A stretch of 64,000 nucleotides of DNA, from positions 1 through 64,000 of the forward strand of contig NZ_JABMKY010000035.1 in NCBI RefSeq assembly GCF_013204845.1. Direction: 5' to 3'. The notes under the pieces are model-generated. The model saw only the letters and a list, made by a program, of their open reading frames with translations, had not been told where the DNA came from and ran no database searches. The DNA comes from Paenibacillus qinlingensis. GTDB lineage: Bacteria; Bacillota; Bacilli; Paenibacillales; NBRC-103111. A program made the position numbers and the translations under genes. Shown here piece by piece: positions 18,873 through 27,488 of this stretch (within the stretch, counting starts at the first letter, position 1; every line of letters begins with the position of its first letter).

Positions 18873-20063
18873 ATGATAGGATCCTACGAGTACTATAAAC
18901 AGATTTTCAAGGATGTACCGAAGCCATTCGCATTCGTAGATTTGGATTTACTGGATGCGAATATTAAGGCCATTGCGCAGGAAGCCGGGGGGAAGAAGAT
19001 TCGGGTCGCGAGTAAGTCAATTCGCTGTCCGGATGTGCTTCGCCGTATTTTGGCAGCGGATGATGTGTATCAGGGGATTATGTGCTATACGGCGAAGGAG
19101 GCTGCTTTTCTAGCGAGACAAGGGTTCGATGATCTGTTGTTAGGCTATCCGCAGTGGCACGCTGAGGCGCTGAACGATGTGATTTCACTAATAGGTGAAG
19201 GCAAAACGATAACGTTCATGGTCGATTGTATCGAGCATGTTGAACACATAGGGCGGCTCGCGACGGCAAAAAAGGTTATTGTGCCCGTGTGTATCGACAT
19301 CGATATGTCGACTGATTTTCCAGGTCTGCACTTTGGTGTGTGGCGATCTCCGTTGACCCGATGGGAGCAGGTTCAGCCTGTGGCTGAACGGATCGTTGGA
19401 GAGAGTTGGCTGAGGCTTGACGGTATTATGGGATACGAGGCGCAGATTGCCGGTGTTGGCGATAATGTGCCAGGGCAAGCTGTGAAAAACGTACTAATCC
19501 GCAGGTTGAAAAAATCTTCCATTCGTAAAGCCGCGCAGTGGAGAGAGAAAGTGGTGCGTGAGCTTGAAGCAATGGGAGCTACGCTTCGTTTCGTCAATGC
19601 GGGCGGAACGGGCAGCATGGACAGTTCGCGGGCAGAGGCATCGGTGACAGAGATCACTGCAGGATCCGGGTTTTACTCCCCTGGCTTGTTCGACAACTAC
19701 AAGTCGTTTCGTTATAAGCCTGCCGCTGGGTATGCGGTTGAGGTGGTGCGACGTCCACAGCCGAATATCGTGACCTGTATGGGCGGCGGTTATACGGCCT
19801 CAGGGCCGACCGGTTTAGACAAACGGCCTAAACCGTATTTGCCGGAAGGTTTGGAGCTATTTCCCTTGGAGGGTGCAGGCGAAGTACAAACCCCAATGCG
19901 CTTGCGGGGTGAAGTCCAGTTGGAGCTGGGGGATCCGGTCTTTTTCCGACACGCGAAGGCAGGAGAGCTATGTGAGCGTTTCCTTACGCTATATGCTGTT
20001 TCGCAGGGCAGTATTGTATCTACATATCCAACATATCGCGGTATGGGGGCGTGTTTTCTATGA
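18873..20063 (+). CDS. PLP-dependent fold-type III protein (alanine racemase N-terminal/D-threonine aldolase-like)
   Basis: 396 residues, with the alanine-racemase-type TIM barrel. PFAFVDLDLLDANIKAIAQ opens the barrel, and the lysine in IRVASKSIRC is the expected Schiff-base residue. Later motifs NAGGTGSMD and ITAGSGFY fit phosphate binding in the DSD1/YhfX/D-threonine aldolase group. Probable reactions are deamination or aldol cleavage of a hydroxy-amino acid, but the substrate cannot be named. It starts 30 bases after the dehydrogenase gene with GAGG upstream. Its stop overlaps the start of the FAD enzyme gene (ATGA), so the two proteins are probably made together. Confidence 0.78.
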   Translation: MIGSYEYYKQIFKDVPKPFAFVDLDLLDANIKAIAQEAGGKKIRVASKSIRCPDVLRRILAADDVYQGIMCYTAKEAAFLARQGFDDLLLGYPQWHAEALNDVISLIGEGKTITFMVDCIEHVEHIGRLATAKKVIVPVCIDIDMSTDFPGLHFGVWRSPLTRWEQVQPVAERIVGESWLRLDGIMGYEAQIAGVGDNVPGQAVKNVLIRRLKKSSIRKAAQWREKVVRELEAMGATLRFVNAGGTGSMDSSRAEASVTEITAGSGFYSPGLFDNYKSFRYKPAAGYAVEVVRRPQPNIVTCMGGGYTASGPTGLDKRPKPYLPEGLELFPLEGAGEVQTPMRLRGEVQLELGDPVFFRHAKAGELCERFLTLYAVSQGSIVSTYPTYRGMGACFL

Positions 20064-21370
20064 TGGGCAAATCAGGGACATGGGCCAATTGGTCGGGTAT
20101 CGTTCAGGCAACACCGCAGACAGTGCTTTATCCAGACTCCATTGAAGCGGTGGTCGATGCAGTTCGACTTTGCAGACGAGAAGGACGTAGGCTGCGTGTT
20201 GTCGGTACGGGGCATTCTTTTACGCCAATAGCGGCATCGGATGATGTGCTTATCACCCTGGACCGCATGCAAGGCTTAATTGAGGTAGACGCTGAGCAGC
20301 GGACCGCAACAGTATGGGCAGGCACGAAGCTCAAGTTGCTTGGGGAGCTGTTGTTCGCTCAAGGGTTGGCACAGGAAAATCTCGGCGACATCGATGTTCA
20401 ATCCATCGCGGGGGCAATCAGCACGGGGACACATGGCACTGGTCAGCAGTTCGGCAACATCGCTACGCAAGTCGTGGGACTGACGATGGTGACTGGCGCA
20501 GGGGAGGTACTTACATGTACACCTGTGACTCACCCTGATTTATTTAAAGGGATGCAGGTATCCCTTGGCGCGTTGGGGATTATTGTACAAGTGACGCTCA
20601 GGCTTCAACCCGCTTACAAAATGAAGTATGAAAGCAAGCGCATGCCGCTGAAGCAATGCTTGGAAGAGCTGCCCGATATCGCGAGCGGGCATCGGCATTT
20701 TGAATTTTATTGGTTTCCCTATGCGGATCCGTGTCAGTTGAAATTCATGAATCCGACAGATCATGCGGTGACGAGCCGCAAGGTTCGTGATTATATGGGG
20801 GATGTCCTACTGGAAAATACGGTATTCGGTCTGCTGTCTGAATTATGCCGAAAGGTCCCGAAGCTTAGTCGGATGATAAGTCGATTATCTGCATCGCAAG
20901 TGCCCGTGGGAAGCAAAGTGGACTATAGTCATCGCCTGTTCGCGACGCAAAGACTCGTTCGTTTTAATGAGATGGAATACAATCTCCCAGCAGAAGCCAT
21001 GCCCACCGTCATTGAAGAAATGCGCGAGAAGATGGAGAAGGACAAATACAATGTTCATTTTCCGATCGAGTGCCGTTTTGCGAAAGGGGACGATATCTGG
21101 TTGAGTCCAGCGTTCGGACGGGATTCTTCGTACATCGCCATTCATATGTATAAAGGGATGCCGCATGAGGACTATTTTGGGGCGATGGAGGAAATTTTCC
21201 TGAAACACGGCGGCAGGCCGCATTGGGGCAAAATACATTCACTAAACGCAGATAAGCTAAACGATAGGTATCCGATGTGGCAGGAATTCTGCCTTATGAG
21301 AGAAAAGTTGGACCCGGATGGGATTATGCTGAATGGGTATCTGGAAAAGATTTTTGGCGTGACGGGGTAA
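20060..21370 (+). CDS. FAD-linked sugar-lactone/alditol oxidase-like enzyme (L-gulono/D-arabinono-1,4-lactone oxidase family)
   Basis: 436 residues. The N-terminal FAD-binding PCMH domain contains VVGTGHSFTP; the His is the usual covalent flavin attachment site. QSIAGAISTGTHGTG is the second FAD motif. The C-terminal ALO domain ends with RPHWGKIHSL and LDPDGIMLNGYL, both diagnostic for aldonolactone and alditol oxidases. Its start overlaps the preceding stop by four bases; two adjacent ATG codons compete. The pairing with a PLP-fold aldolase-like gene and an aldehyde dehydrogenase suggests a pathway that oxidises a polyol or aldonolactone-like compound. This is an inference. Confidence 0.85.
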   Translation: MMGKSGTWANWSGIVQATPQTVLYPDSIEAVVDAVRLCRREGRRLRVVGTGHSFTPIAASDDVLITLDRMQGLIEVDAEQRTATVWAGTKLKLLGELLFAQGLAQENLGDIDVQSIAGAISTGTHGTGQQFGNIATQVVGLTMVTGAGEVLTCTPVTHPDLFKGMQVSLGALGIIVQVTLRLQPAYKMKYESKRMPLKQCLEELPDIASGHRHFEFYWFPYADPCQLKFMNPTDHAVTSRKVRDYMGDVLLENTVFGLLSELCRKVPKLSRMISRLSASQVPVGSKVDYSHRLFATQRLVRFNEMEYNLPAEAMPTVIEEMREKMEKDKYNVHFPIECRFAKGDDIWLSPAFGRDSSYIAIHMYKGMPHEDYFGAMEEIFLKHGGRPHWGKIHSLNADKLNDRYPMWQEFCLMREKLDPDGIMLNGYLEKIFGVTG

Positions 21371-21400
21371 GGTTGACAAGAAAAAGGGGGAGGTGTCTGG

Positions 21401-22660
21401 ATGATGGAGCCAATTACAGGAGCAAGTGCAAGCGAAAGAGCAAATGCAAACGAAAATGCAAATGCAACTCGCTCTCGCTGGTCGGTCGTCTTTGCTTATG
21501 CCTTATTAGCGGCAGTGACTCAGCTGCTATGGGTTACATTTACGCCCATTACGACAGCGGCTTCCAGCGAGTGGCATGTTTCTGTCGATGCTGTTGGCTG
21601 GTTATCGCTCGTATTTCCTCTTGTCTATGTACTGCTGTCCATCCCATTTGGTATGGCTGCTGATCGTTGGTTTCGTGGATCGCTGCTCATTGGTGGTGCA
21701 TTGACTGCGATGGGAGCGCTTGTTCGAATACTGCCTGGTTATGAATATGCGCTCATTGGACAGATCGTGATCTCCATTGGCCAGCCGCTTGTACTCAATG
21801 CCGTGAACAAATTAGCCGTGCTCTATGTACGTCCAGAGCAACGAGCCAATGCCATTGCCGCTGGCACGGCCAGTTTGTTCGTGGGTATCCTTGTCTCGAC
21901 CGTCACCGTTCCTTTTCTACTGGCATGGCAGGGGATGTCAGCTGTTCTGTGGACACAAGGCGCCATGAGTGTTTTTGCTGCCGTGGCGATGTATGTGGCG
22001 TTAAGACAAGCGCCAGTGTTTGAGGTTGATGAGGCTGCTGAAACGAGCAGTGGGTTCGGGTTAAGCGCGATTGCGACCCTATGGTCGCAGCGTTGGGTAA
22101 GATTGTTCAGCCTGCTATTGTTCGCAGGCTTTGGTATTTTCATTACGCTGGCGACATGGCTCGAAGTGCTGGCCAGCGCGATCGGCTTCAATGCCCAGCA
22201 AGTCGGCATTGGTATCGGTGTTATGACGGCGGCAGGTATTGTCGGAGCTGCACTTGTGCCACGCTGGGCGCTGCGCGGTCAGCGTGCGCGAGTGGTTGTA
22301 CGCTTTTCACTCGCGGCGAGCGTGCTACTTCTGATCGGTCTTGCAGTCGGCATGCCACAATGGATGTTCATCAGCTTGCTGGCGTTGTGCGGTTTCCTTC
22401 TACTAGCCGATTTGCCTGTGATGCTCTCACTGGCAGAGGCTAAATCTGATCCGCAGTCAGTTGGTGCTGTCACAGGCTTATTACTGCTATTTGGCAATTT
22501 AGGGGGAATTGTACTTTCCTTGATTGTTCAACTCTTGTTAGGGCATAGGATGGTAGCAATCGGCGTTTTAGCTCTTGTGGCAATTCTTATTTTGCCAGCA
22601 GTTAGGTGGCTGCAGACGGCACCGTTGAAGATCCAACGTGATAGAAACGAACAGATGTAA
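21401..22660 (+). CDS. MFS transporter, 12 transmembrane segments
   Basis: 419-residue integral membrane protein of the major facilitator superfamily with about 12 hydrophobic helices. The loop between helices 2 and 3 is recognisable (GMAADRWFRG). The N-terminal cytoplasmic tail is a low-complexity stretch rich in Ala, Asn and Glu (SASERANANENANA), caused by short tandem repeats in the DNA (about 21420-21470). The start has GGGGGAGG upstream. Last gene of the cre-controlled operon, so it is probably the substrate importer or product exporter. The substrate is unknown. Confidence 0.85.
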   Translation: MMEPITGASASERANANENANATRSRWSVVFAYALLAAVTQLLWVTFTPITTAASSEWHVSVDAVGWLSLVFPLVYVLLSIPFGMAADRWFRGSLLIGGALTAMGALVRILPGYEYALIGQIVISIGQPLVLNAVNKLAVLYVRPEQRANAIAAGTASLFVGILVSTVTVPFLLAWQGMSAVLWTQGAMSVFAAVAMYVALRQAPVFEVDEAAETSSGFGLSAIATLWSQRWVRLFSLLLFAGFGIFITLATWLEVLASAIGFNAQQVGIGIGVMTAAGIVGAALVPRWALRGQRARVVVRFSLAASVLLLIGLAVGMPQWMFISLLALCGFLLLADLPVMLSLAEAKSDPQSVGAVTGLLLLFGNLGGIVLSLIVQLLLGHRMVAIGVLALVAILILPAVRWLQTAPLKIQRDRNEQM

Positions 22661-22672
22661 AGCAAAAGGGTT

Positions 22673-22888
22673 TCATTTTAGCAGCGTAGCAAAAGGTTTA
22701 AACACAATCTCAATAAGTTGCGTAGTTCCTGGCATATTCGGAAATAGACACACAGTAATCAAAAGTAGCCAACCAATAATGGTAAGGCTGACGAGTGCAA
22801 CTCGTTCTCGCATCGGAGATTTTTTGTGAAGAGGCCACTCAATGAGAAGAATAAATAGAGCAAGGAGAGTCGTACAAAAGATCGTCAC
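22673..22888 (-). CDS. Small membrane protein of the germination operon
   Basis: 71 residues with two hydrophobic helices (TIFCTTLLALFILLIEW and VALVSLTIIGWLLLITVCLF) and a short basic loop between. It begins 11 bases beyond the stop of the gerC-type gene. The start codon is GTG; its AAGGAGGAG lies inside the end of gerC, about 14 bases away, which is long. Small two-helix proteins (GerD-independent, sometimes called D subunits) accompany several germinant receptor operons. That role is inferred from position and topology. Confidence 0.6.
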   Translation of the reverse strand: MTIFCTTLLALFILLIEWPLHKKSPMRERVALVSLTIIGWLLLITVCLFPNMPGTTQLIEIVFKPFATLLK

Positions 22889-22899
22889 TATTTTTATAA

Positions 22900-24078
22900 C
22901 TACTCCTCCTTGCTCCCCATTTTTTTACTAATCGGATCCTCAATAAATCCAGTCCGTTCTAAGTTAATATCCGTTTCAACACTAACAATAATTTGTGGGA
23001 ACAATGTGTCCCATTTCGGACCTAATATTTTCCACTGTTGAGGATATTTCCTGTGAAATGCTGTCGCGAAACCGAGTGCATCCACGTGAAATTCGTTTTG
23101 AGATTGTGTGACGACGGATAAAATGCGTTCTTCCAATATTTTGGCGATTTTGCTCTCCACGATGTTAGCGCTTTTTTCTTCCAGCATATTTAACTTTGTT
23201 GTGTTTTCAACAACGTTGCACTCTATAAGCGTTTTCACTTTCACAGACAAGTTCTCCCCTTCAATGAAAGGTTCAATGCTTGAGTGACTATGAAACACAT
23301 CAACAGACACTTTTCCCTGATTTTGATTAAAATCGACAGTGATTAGAGCTGATTTAATAGTATTGGTCAACCACATGAAACCTCTCGTCGAAGAGTCATC
23401 CAGAAGTCCGACCATTTGATTTTTTTTAAGCAAAGCTGAGCCGTAAACATAGATGGCTTTGTTCTTTTGTTTCTGGGAAGTGTACATTTTGGTATAAGGA
23501 AGGGCATAGGACTTGGAATCAGATTCAAGTAAATTATGCAGTTTTAACAACGTTACGTATAATCCCGTGTGCAGATTGGACATTTCACGCAGCTCCTCTG
23601 ACGTATCTCTCTCGAGGACTGGATTTGCACTTAGCATATCTACAGCATTTCCTTGACAGACAAAGATAAGAGATCTTCCCCTTGGGCCGGGATGGCGGCG
23701 GAGAAATGCAAGTGGATCTTCTAAGCTGTATCGCGCTAATTCTTCTCCAAAAACAATCGTACTGGCATGCCCCCAAAATAATTTGCGGGATAGTTTTTCT
23801 TGTAATCTTTGATTGGCATCCGACATATTCACACCTGCCGCGGAAACTACGATGCTCACAGGGCTTTTGGCTTTATTCCCTTCCATACCGCCTATGCTTG
23901 TGTTATTCGAGCTCGGTACGAAGACTTGAACGGATACAACGACACCCTCGTTATCTTGATTTTTATCTACGCCAATAGCTGTAATGATACCAAGATCATT
24001 GACTTCCATTCGATCCCAGCAGCCAGTCAAACATACCAAAGTTAAACAGAGGAGACCTAATCTCAGATATGTTTTCAT
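22900..24078 (-). CDS. Ger(x)C family germinant receptor lipoprotein (C subunit)
   Basis: 392-residue lipoprotein: signal peptide with lipobox LTGC followed by WDRMEVNDLGIITAIGVD, the classical Ger(x)C opening. C subunits sit on the outer face of the spore inner membrane and work with A and B subunits to recognise germinants. It follows the gerA-type gene by three bases. The order in this operon is B, A, C and a small protein. Confidence 0.93.
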   Translation of the reverse strand: MKTYLRLGLLCLTLVCLTGCWDRMEVNDLGIITAIGVDKNQDNEGVVVSVQVFVPSSNNTSIGGMEGNKAKSPVSIVVSAAGVNMSDANQRLQEKLSRKLFWGHASTIVFGEELARYSLEDPLAFLRRHPGPRGRSLIFVCQGNAVDMLSANPVLERDTSEELREMSNLHTGLYVTLLKLHNLLESDSKSYALPYTKMYTSQKQKNKAIYVYGSALLKKNQMVGLLDDSSTRGFMWLTNTIKSALITVDFNQNQGKVSVDVFHSHSSIEPFIEGENLSVKVKTLIECNVVENTTKLNMLEEKSANIVESKIAKILEERILSVVTQSQNEFHVDALGFATAFHRKYPQQWKILGPKWDTLFPQIIVSVETDINLERTGFIEDPISKKMGSKEE

Positions 24079-24081
24079 AGC

Positions 24082-25593
24082 TTATTCATCGTCCTTATGT
24101 GCTGATTGCCCTTGAACACCGGGTTTCATGGCTGGCGATTGACGGTGTCTGTTAAGGGGAGACGCAATGCGAGGCCTTCGGTTAAATAACCATCTGGGTG
24201 CGCGTATGATCAAATCAAGCAAAGCGTAGGGCTGTACAGGAGATATGGGTGTCAAATAGGGGACACCGAATGAACGAAGTCCGAGCAAATGAATGATAAT
24301 AGCAAGGATACTCAGAATGACGCCTAATAATCCTAAGATCCCAGCGGTAATCATGATAGGAAAGCGCATGAGACGGATAGCTGTACCCGCGCCATAGTGA
24401 GGAACCATAAATGAGGCAATACCGGTTATTGCCACAACCATGACCATCGGAGCTGATACGAGACCTGAGGCTATAGCTGCTTGACCAATTACAAGAGCAC
24501 CAACAATACTTACCGCTGCCCCGACCTGCTTCGGCAGACGGATGCCTGCTTCGCGAAGGGCCTCAAAGGTGACTTCCATCAAAAGGGCTTCAACAAGTGC
24601 TGGAAACGGAATATCCTCTCTGGACTTTGCCATAGAAAGCAGTAGCTTTGTGGGAATCATTTCCTGGTGGTAGGAAACGACGGCAATATAAATGGATGGA
24701 GCTAACAAGGCAATGCCAATAAAAATGTAACGAAGCATCCGTATTGCTGATGCCACATAAAAGCGTTGATAATAGTCTTCTGGTGATTGCAAGAACACCG
24801 CTAGCGTACCAGGAGCTATTAAAACAAAAGGCGTTCCAGCAACAAGAACAGCAATACGCCCTTCCAGTAAGGAGGCGCAGACAATGTCCGGACGTTCAGT
24901 CGAAAGCAGTTGAGGAAAAGGAGAAAGTGGGTTATCCTCAATTAATTCTTCAATATAAGAACTTTCCAATATACCGTCAATCTGGATTGACTTAAGACGA
25001 GTCATCATCTCACTTACGAGACTTGGTCGAATAATGCCTTCGATATAAGCTATTACTATTTCAGTCTGCGAATACTTGCCAATCGAGGTGGCTTCAAGCT
25101 TTAAATCCGGATTTCGAAGCTTTCGTCTGAGCATGGACGTATTAACCGAAATTGATTCGACGAAACCTTCTCTAGGTCCACGAACTACAGTCTCCGAACT
25201 GGGTTCTTCGATATTTCGAGTCTCCCATTTTTGACAGGAGATACCTAAAGCGCGATCTTCACCGTCTATAACGAGAATGGCAGCCCCCATGGAGACAGCG
25301 GAAATGATTTCTGCATAGGTAGAAAAATATTGAATGTCGGAAAGTTTGAGTTCCTCTTGAATCGCTTCAGCGGTAGAAATCCAAATATTTGAAACGGATA
25401 AGGGGACAAGTAGTTGTTGATCCACTAACTGCGAATCCGCAAGTCCATGTAAATATACAATACAGGCATCAAGTTCTTCACCAATTCGGAATTCATGGAA
25501 AACAATATCATAGCAGCGATCGTAAATGGTATGAAGGCAATGTAGACTATCCGTTAGGGTGGGCAGGATCCTTATGTTCGAATAATCGGTCAT
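24082..25593 (-). CDS. GerA family germinant receptor membrane protein (A subunit)
   Basis: 503 residues: a large N-terminal soluble region, then about five membrane helices. The conserved segment PFPALVEALLMEVTFEALRE precedes the last helix cluster, and the Pro-rich RPRIASPLNRHRQ tail is typical. The frame extends to 25641, but the ATG at 25593 has AAGGAGG upstream. The gene overlaps the end of the B subunit gene by 47 bases, which implies translational coupling. The A subunit forms the nutrient-gated ion channel of the receptor. Confidence 0.92.
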   Translation of the reverse strand: MTDYSNIRILPTLTDSLHCLHTIYDRCYDIVFHEFRIGEELDACIVYLHGLADSQLVDQQLLVPLSVSNIWISTAEAIQEELKLSDIQYFSTYAEIISAVSMGAAILVIDGEDRALGISCQKWETRNIEEPSSETVVRGPREGFVESISVNTSMLRRKLRNPDLKLEATSIGKYSQTEIVIAYIEGIIRPSLVSEMMTRLKSIQIDGILESSYIEELIEDNPLSPFPQLLSTERPDIVCASLLEGRIAVLVAGTPFVLIAPGTLAVFLQSPEDYYQRFYVASAIRMLRYIFIGIALLAPSIYIAVVSYHQEMIPTKLLLSMAKSREDIPFPALVEALLMEVTFEALREAGIRLPKQVGAAVSIVGALVIGQAAIASGLVSAPMVMVVAITGIASFMVPHYGAGTAIRLMRFPIMITAGILGLLGVILSILAIIIHLLGLRSFGVPYLTPISPVQPYALLDLIIRAPRWLFNRRPRIASPLNRHRQSPAMKPGVQGQSAHKDDE

Positions 25594-26698
25594 TGGTACC
25601 CATGCCTCCTTTTTTAGTGGGAATCGATCGAATAGCGGCAAGGATTAAAAGAATGCCGGGGCAAACTAGTCGGAAAAAAAGATCATTGAAGTCTCCGCCA
25701 CCGCTGCTCCTAGATACTAAGGATGGTAGATTCGGAATCCCCCATAACGAGAAGAGCGCAATTAACAAGCCTGTTGGAAGCACGATTGCCCGGTAATTCT
25801 GTAATCGGAGCCAATTCGTAATGGCCATAACGGTAACATAATAAAACAAAGAAATTTTGATAAACAAACCGATGACCCAAATGATGACAATAAGAGATTC
25901 AATGTTTTCGAGGAAATCCGCCACACTAACATATCTTGCCGCAGCTAAAATGGGGTAAAGAAACGTTTCCAAGCTCGACCCTAGGAGCCATAATACAAAT
26001 AAATTCATGCCGGACATCGTAGCTACAACCCAGATGACGGAACGAGTTGACCACTTGCTGATGGAATCGACATCATATATATAAGGGATCAAGAAACTCA
26101 TGAAGAAGAATTCAGAAATCCATGTCATGGAATGAATGGAACCCTTAATAGCCGGCAACAAACCGTTCTCAAGGATGGGCAGCATGTCCATTACGTTATA
26201 ATCCTTCCAAAGCAAAGCTACGATGAAAATAAGTGAGATAATAACAACAGGCATGAATAGCTGAGCTGCTCTCCCTATTATTTCTAACCCACTTCGTACG
26301 GCATAAGCGCAAATGATAAGCATGGAGTAAATGATGACGCCCTTAGGTGTCATCCGAAGAAAGGCGTTGAGCATTAATTCGGTATAAGATCTCAGAACCG
26401 CGCCACTCATGTTTAACAACGAGATAATGTACAAGAATCCTAAGATTTTAGCAGGTAAAGATCCAATAATTGCTGGTAGGTATTGCATAAAAGTTTGATT
26501 TGGATACTTTTTTGCTAATTTACAGGTGATAAATACCAAAAGAAATCCCGCTATCGAACCAATGATTGGTGATAGCCATAAATCATTGCCTGCTGATTTG
26601 GCCGTAATATTGGGCAAGTATAGCAGCGCAGTTGAAATGATGCTCAAGTAGAGGAGTGCAGCCGCTTGACCAGCTGATATTTTTCCATGTTCAGTCAA
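25547..26698 (-). CDS. GerB family germinant receptor permease-like protein (B subunit)
   Basis: 383 residues with about ten membrane helices, of the APC-superfamily germination branch; the opening (ISAGQAAALLYLSII) and PIIGSIAGFLLVFITCKLAKK-type helices fit GerAB/GerBB proteins. The start codon is TTG with GGAGGGAG upstream. First gene of the operon, preceded by a sigma-G-like promoter. B subunits bind the germinant; here the ligand is not predictable. Confidence 0.92.
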   Translation of the reverse strand: MTEHGKISAGQAAALLYLSIISTALLYLPNITAKSAGNDLWLSPIIGSIAGFLLVFITCKLAKKYPNQTFMQYLPAIIGSLPAKILGFLYIISLLNMSGAVLRSYTELMLNAFLRMTPKGVIIYSMLIICAYAVRSGLEIIGRAAQLFMPVVIISLIFIVALLWKDYNVMDMLPILENGLLPAIKGSIHSMTWISEFFFMSFLIPYIYDVDSISKWSTRSVIWVVATMSGMNLFVLWLLGSSLETFLYPILAAARYVSVADFLENIESLIVIIWVIGLFIKISLFYYVTVMAITNWLRLQNYRAIVLPTGLLIALFSLWGIPNLPSLVSRSSGGGDFNDLFFRLVCPGILLILAAIRSIPTKKGGMGTNDRLFEHKDPAHPNG

Positions 26699-26747
26699 AG
26701 TGTCTCCCTCCTACTCGTAGGATGTGCTTAACAGATAGAATGGTAAT

Positions 26748-26777
26748 TATAATATCCAAAATAAGGATGACTATTCA
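26748..26777 (-). promoter_or_regulatory. Sigma-G-like promoter of the germination operon
   Basis: Minus-strand -35 TGAATA (26772-26777), a 17-base spacer, and -10 TATTATA (26748-26754). The -35 is identical to the sigma-G/sigma-F consensus and the -10 differs from CATNNTA only at the first base. Germinant receptor operons are transcribed by sigma-G in the forespore, so position and sequence agree. Confidence 0.65.
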
Positions 26778-26852
26778 GAAACGATTACGCTGGAAAAGGT
26801 ATAGTGGCGTATAAATAGAATTAATAAGGAAGTTATTTACTTGGGGGGGCCT

Positions 26853-27062
26853 ATGAGTATCATACATCGGGATGCTGATTTTACGAATGCGATGTTGTTT
26901 GGAACTTACATCATGGTTTTGATGGATGGTAAAATGGTTGGAGGCGGACTTGTTGAGGAGTTCGATGATATTGAGGTGAAGGTAGGACAGGGGCGATATG
27001 TACGCAGCAGTTCAATCTTTGTAGTAGCTCCACCTCCGCAATGTTCGACGGGCATGGGATGA
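26853..27062 (+). CDS. Small conserved-looking hypothetical protein
   Basis: 69 residues from the ATG at 26853, which follows a G-rich ribosome site (GGGGGGG). The frame extends four codons further upstream, to 26841. The sequence is not simple or repetitive: DGKMVGGGLVEEFDDIEVKV followed by GRYVRSSSIFVV looks like a small beta-barrel. It is divergent from the germination operon. I do not recognise the family. Codon use and the good start region favour a real gene. Confidence 0.5.
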   Translation: MSIIHRDADFTNAMLFGTYIMVLMDGKMVGGGLVEEFDDIEVKVGQGRYVRSSSIFVVAPPPQCSTGMG

Positions 27063-27200
27063 CAGTGACATCTACTTCAAGAGTCTAGGGGATAATCTGA
27101 ATATGATTTGTCGTATATAACTTCCACTCGGAGTGGGAAGACGTAATTTTCAATATGTATACATGGTCAAAGATTCACAAAGTTCATAGATGCTCAAAAA

Positions 27201-27376
27201 TGCAAAGAGGCACTTATTTTTGGTGAAAATAGGTAAATGTAGATGAATAAGTGCAAAAAGGCACCCTTTAGGACCGATAGATGTCAAAACGAGCTTTGCC
27301 GCCGGAAATAGTTGCACTTTCGCACGCATTTCAAAAGAAGATAATCATTCGAAGAAATAGGATGCCTTTTTGCACC
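27201..27376. repeat. Dispersed TGCAAAAAGGCA-type repeats, direct and inverted
   Basis: TGCAAAGAGGCAC (27201), TGCAAAAAGGCACC (27252-27265) and the inverted copy TGCCTTTTTGCACC (27363-27376) lie in a 426-base intergenic region. The last two share a perfect 12-base inverted repeat about 100 bases apart. A weaker GTTGCACTTTCGCAC lies between. No gene is visible in 27063-27426. Confidence 0.6.
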
Positions 27377-27426
27377 TTTCACTGTTGTATTCACCATACT
27401 GACTTCTGCTAGCTCCAATAAATCGC

Positions 27427-27477
27427 AAAAAAAGAGGGTCCCCGCCACCTACATGGCTACTGGGACACCTCTTTTTT
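27427..27477 (-). terminator. Long bidirectional terminator hairpin
   Basis: AAAAAAGAGGGTCCC pairs with GGGACACCTCTTTTTT around an interior with its own GCC/GGC mini-stem. It follows the aminotransferase stop on the minus strand and ends in a T run on both strands. Confidence 0.8.
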
Positions 27478-27488
27478 ACGTTGCCAGC

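Noticed and set aside
21277..21663. A Lys/Cys-rich 128-codon plus-strand frame across the lactone-oxidase/MFS junction.
   Set aside because: Its Lys/Cys-rich pattern is the shifted reading of the repeats in the MFS start, and it overlaps two well-supported genes.
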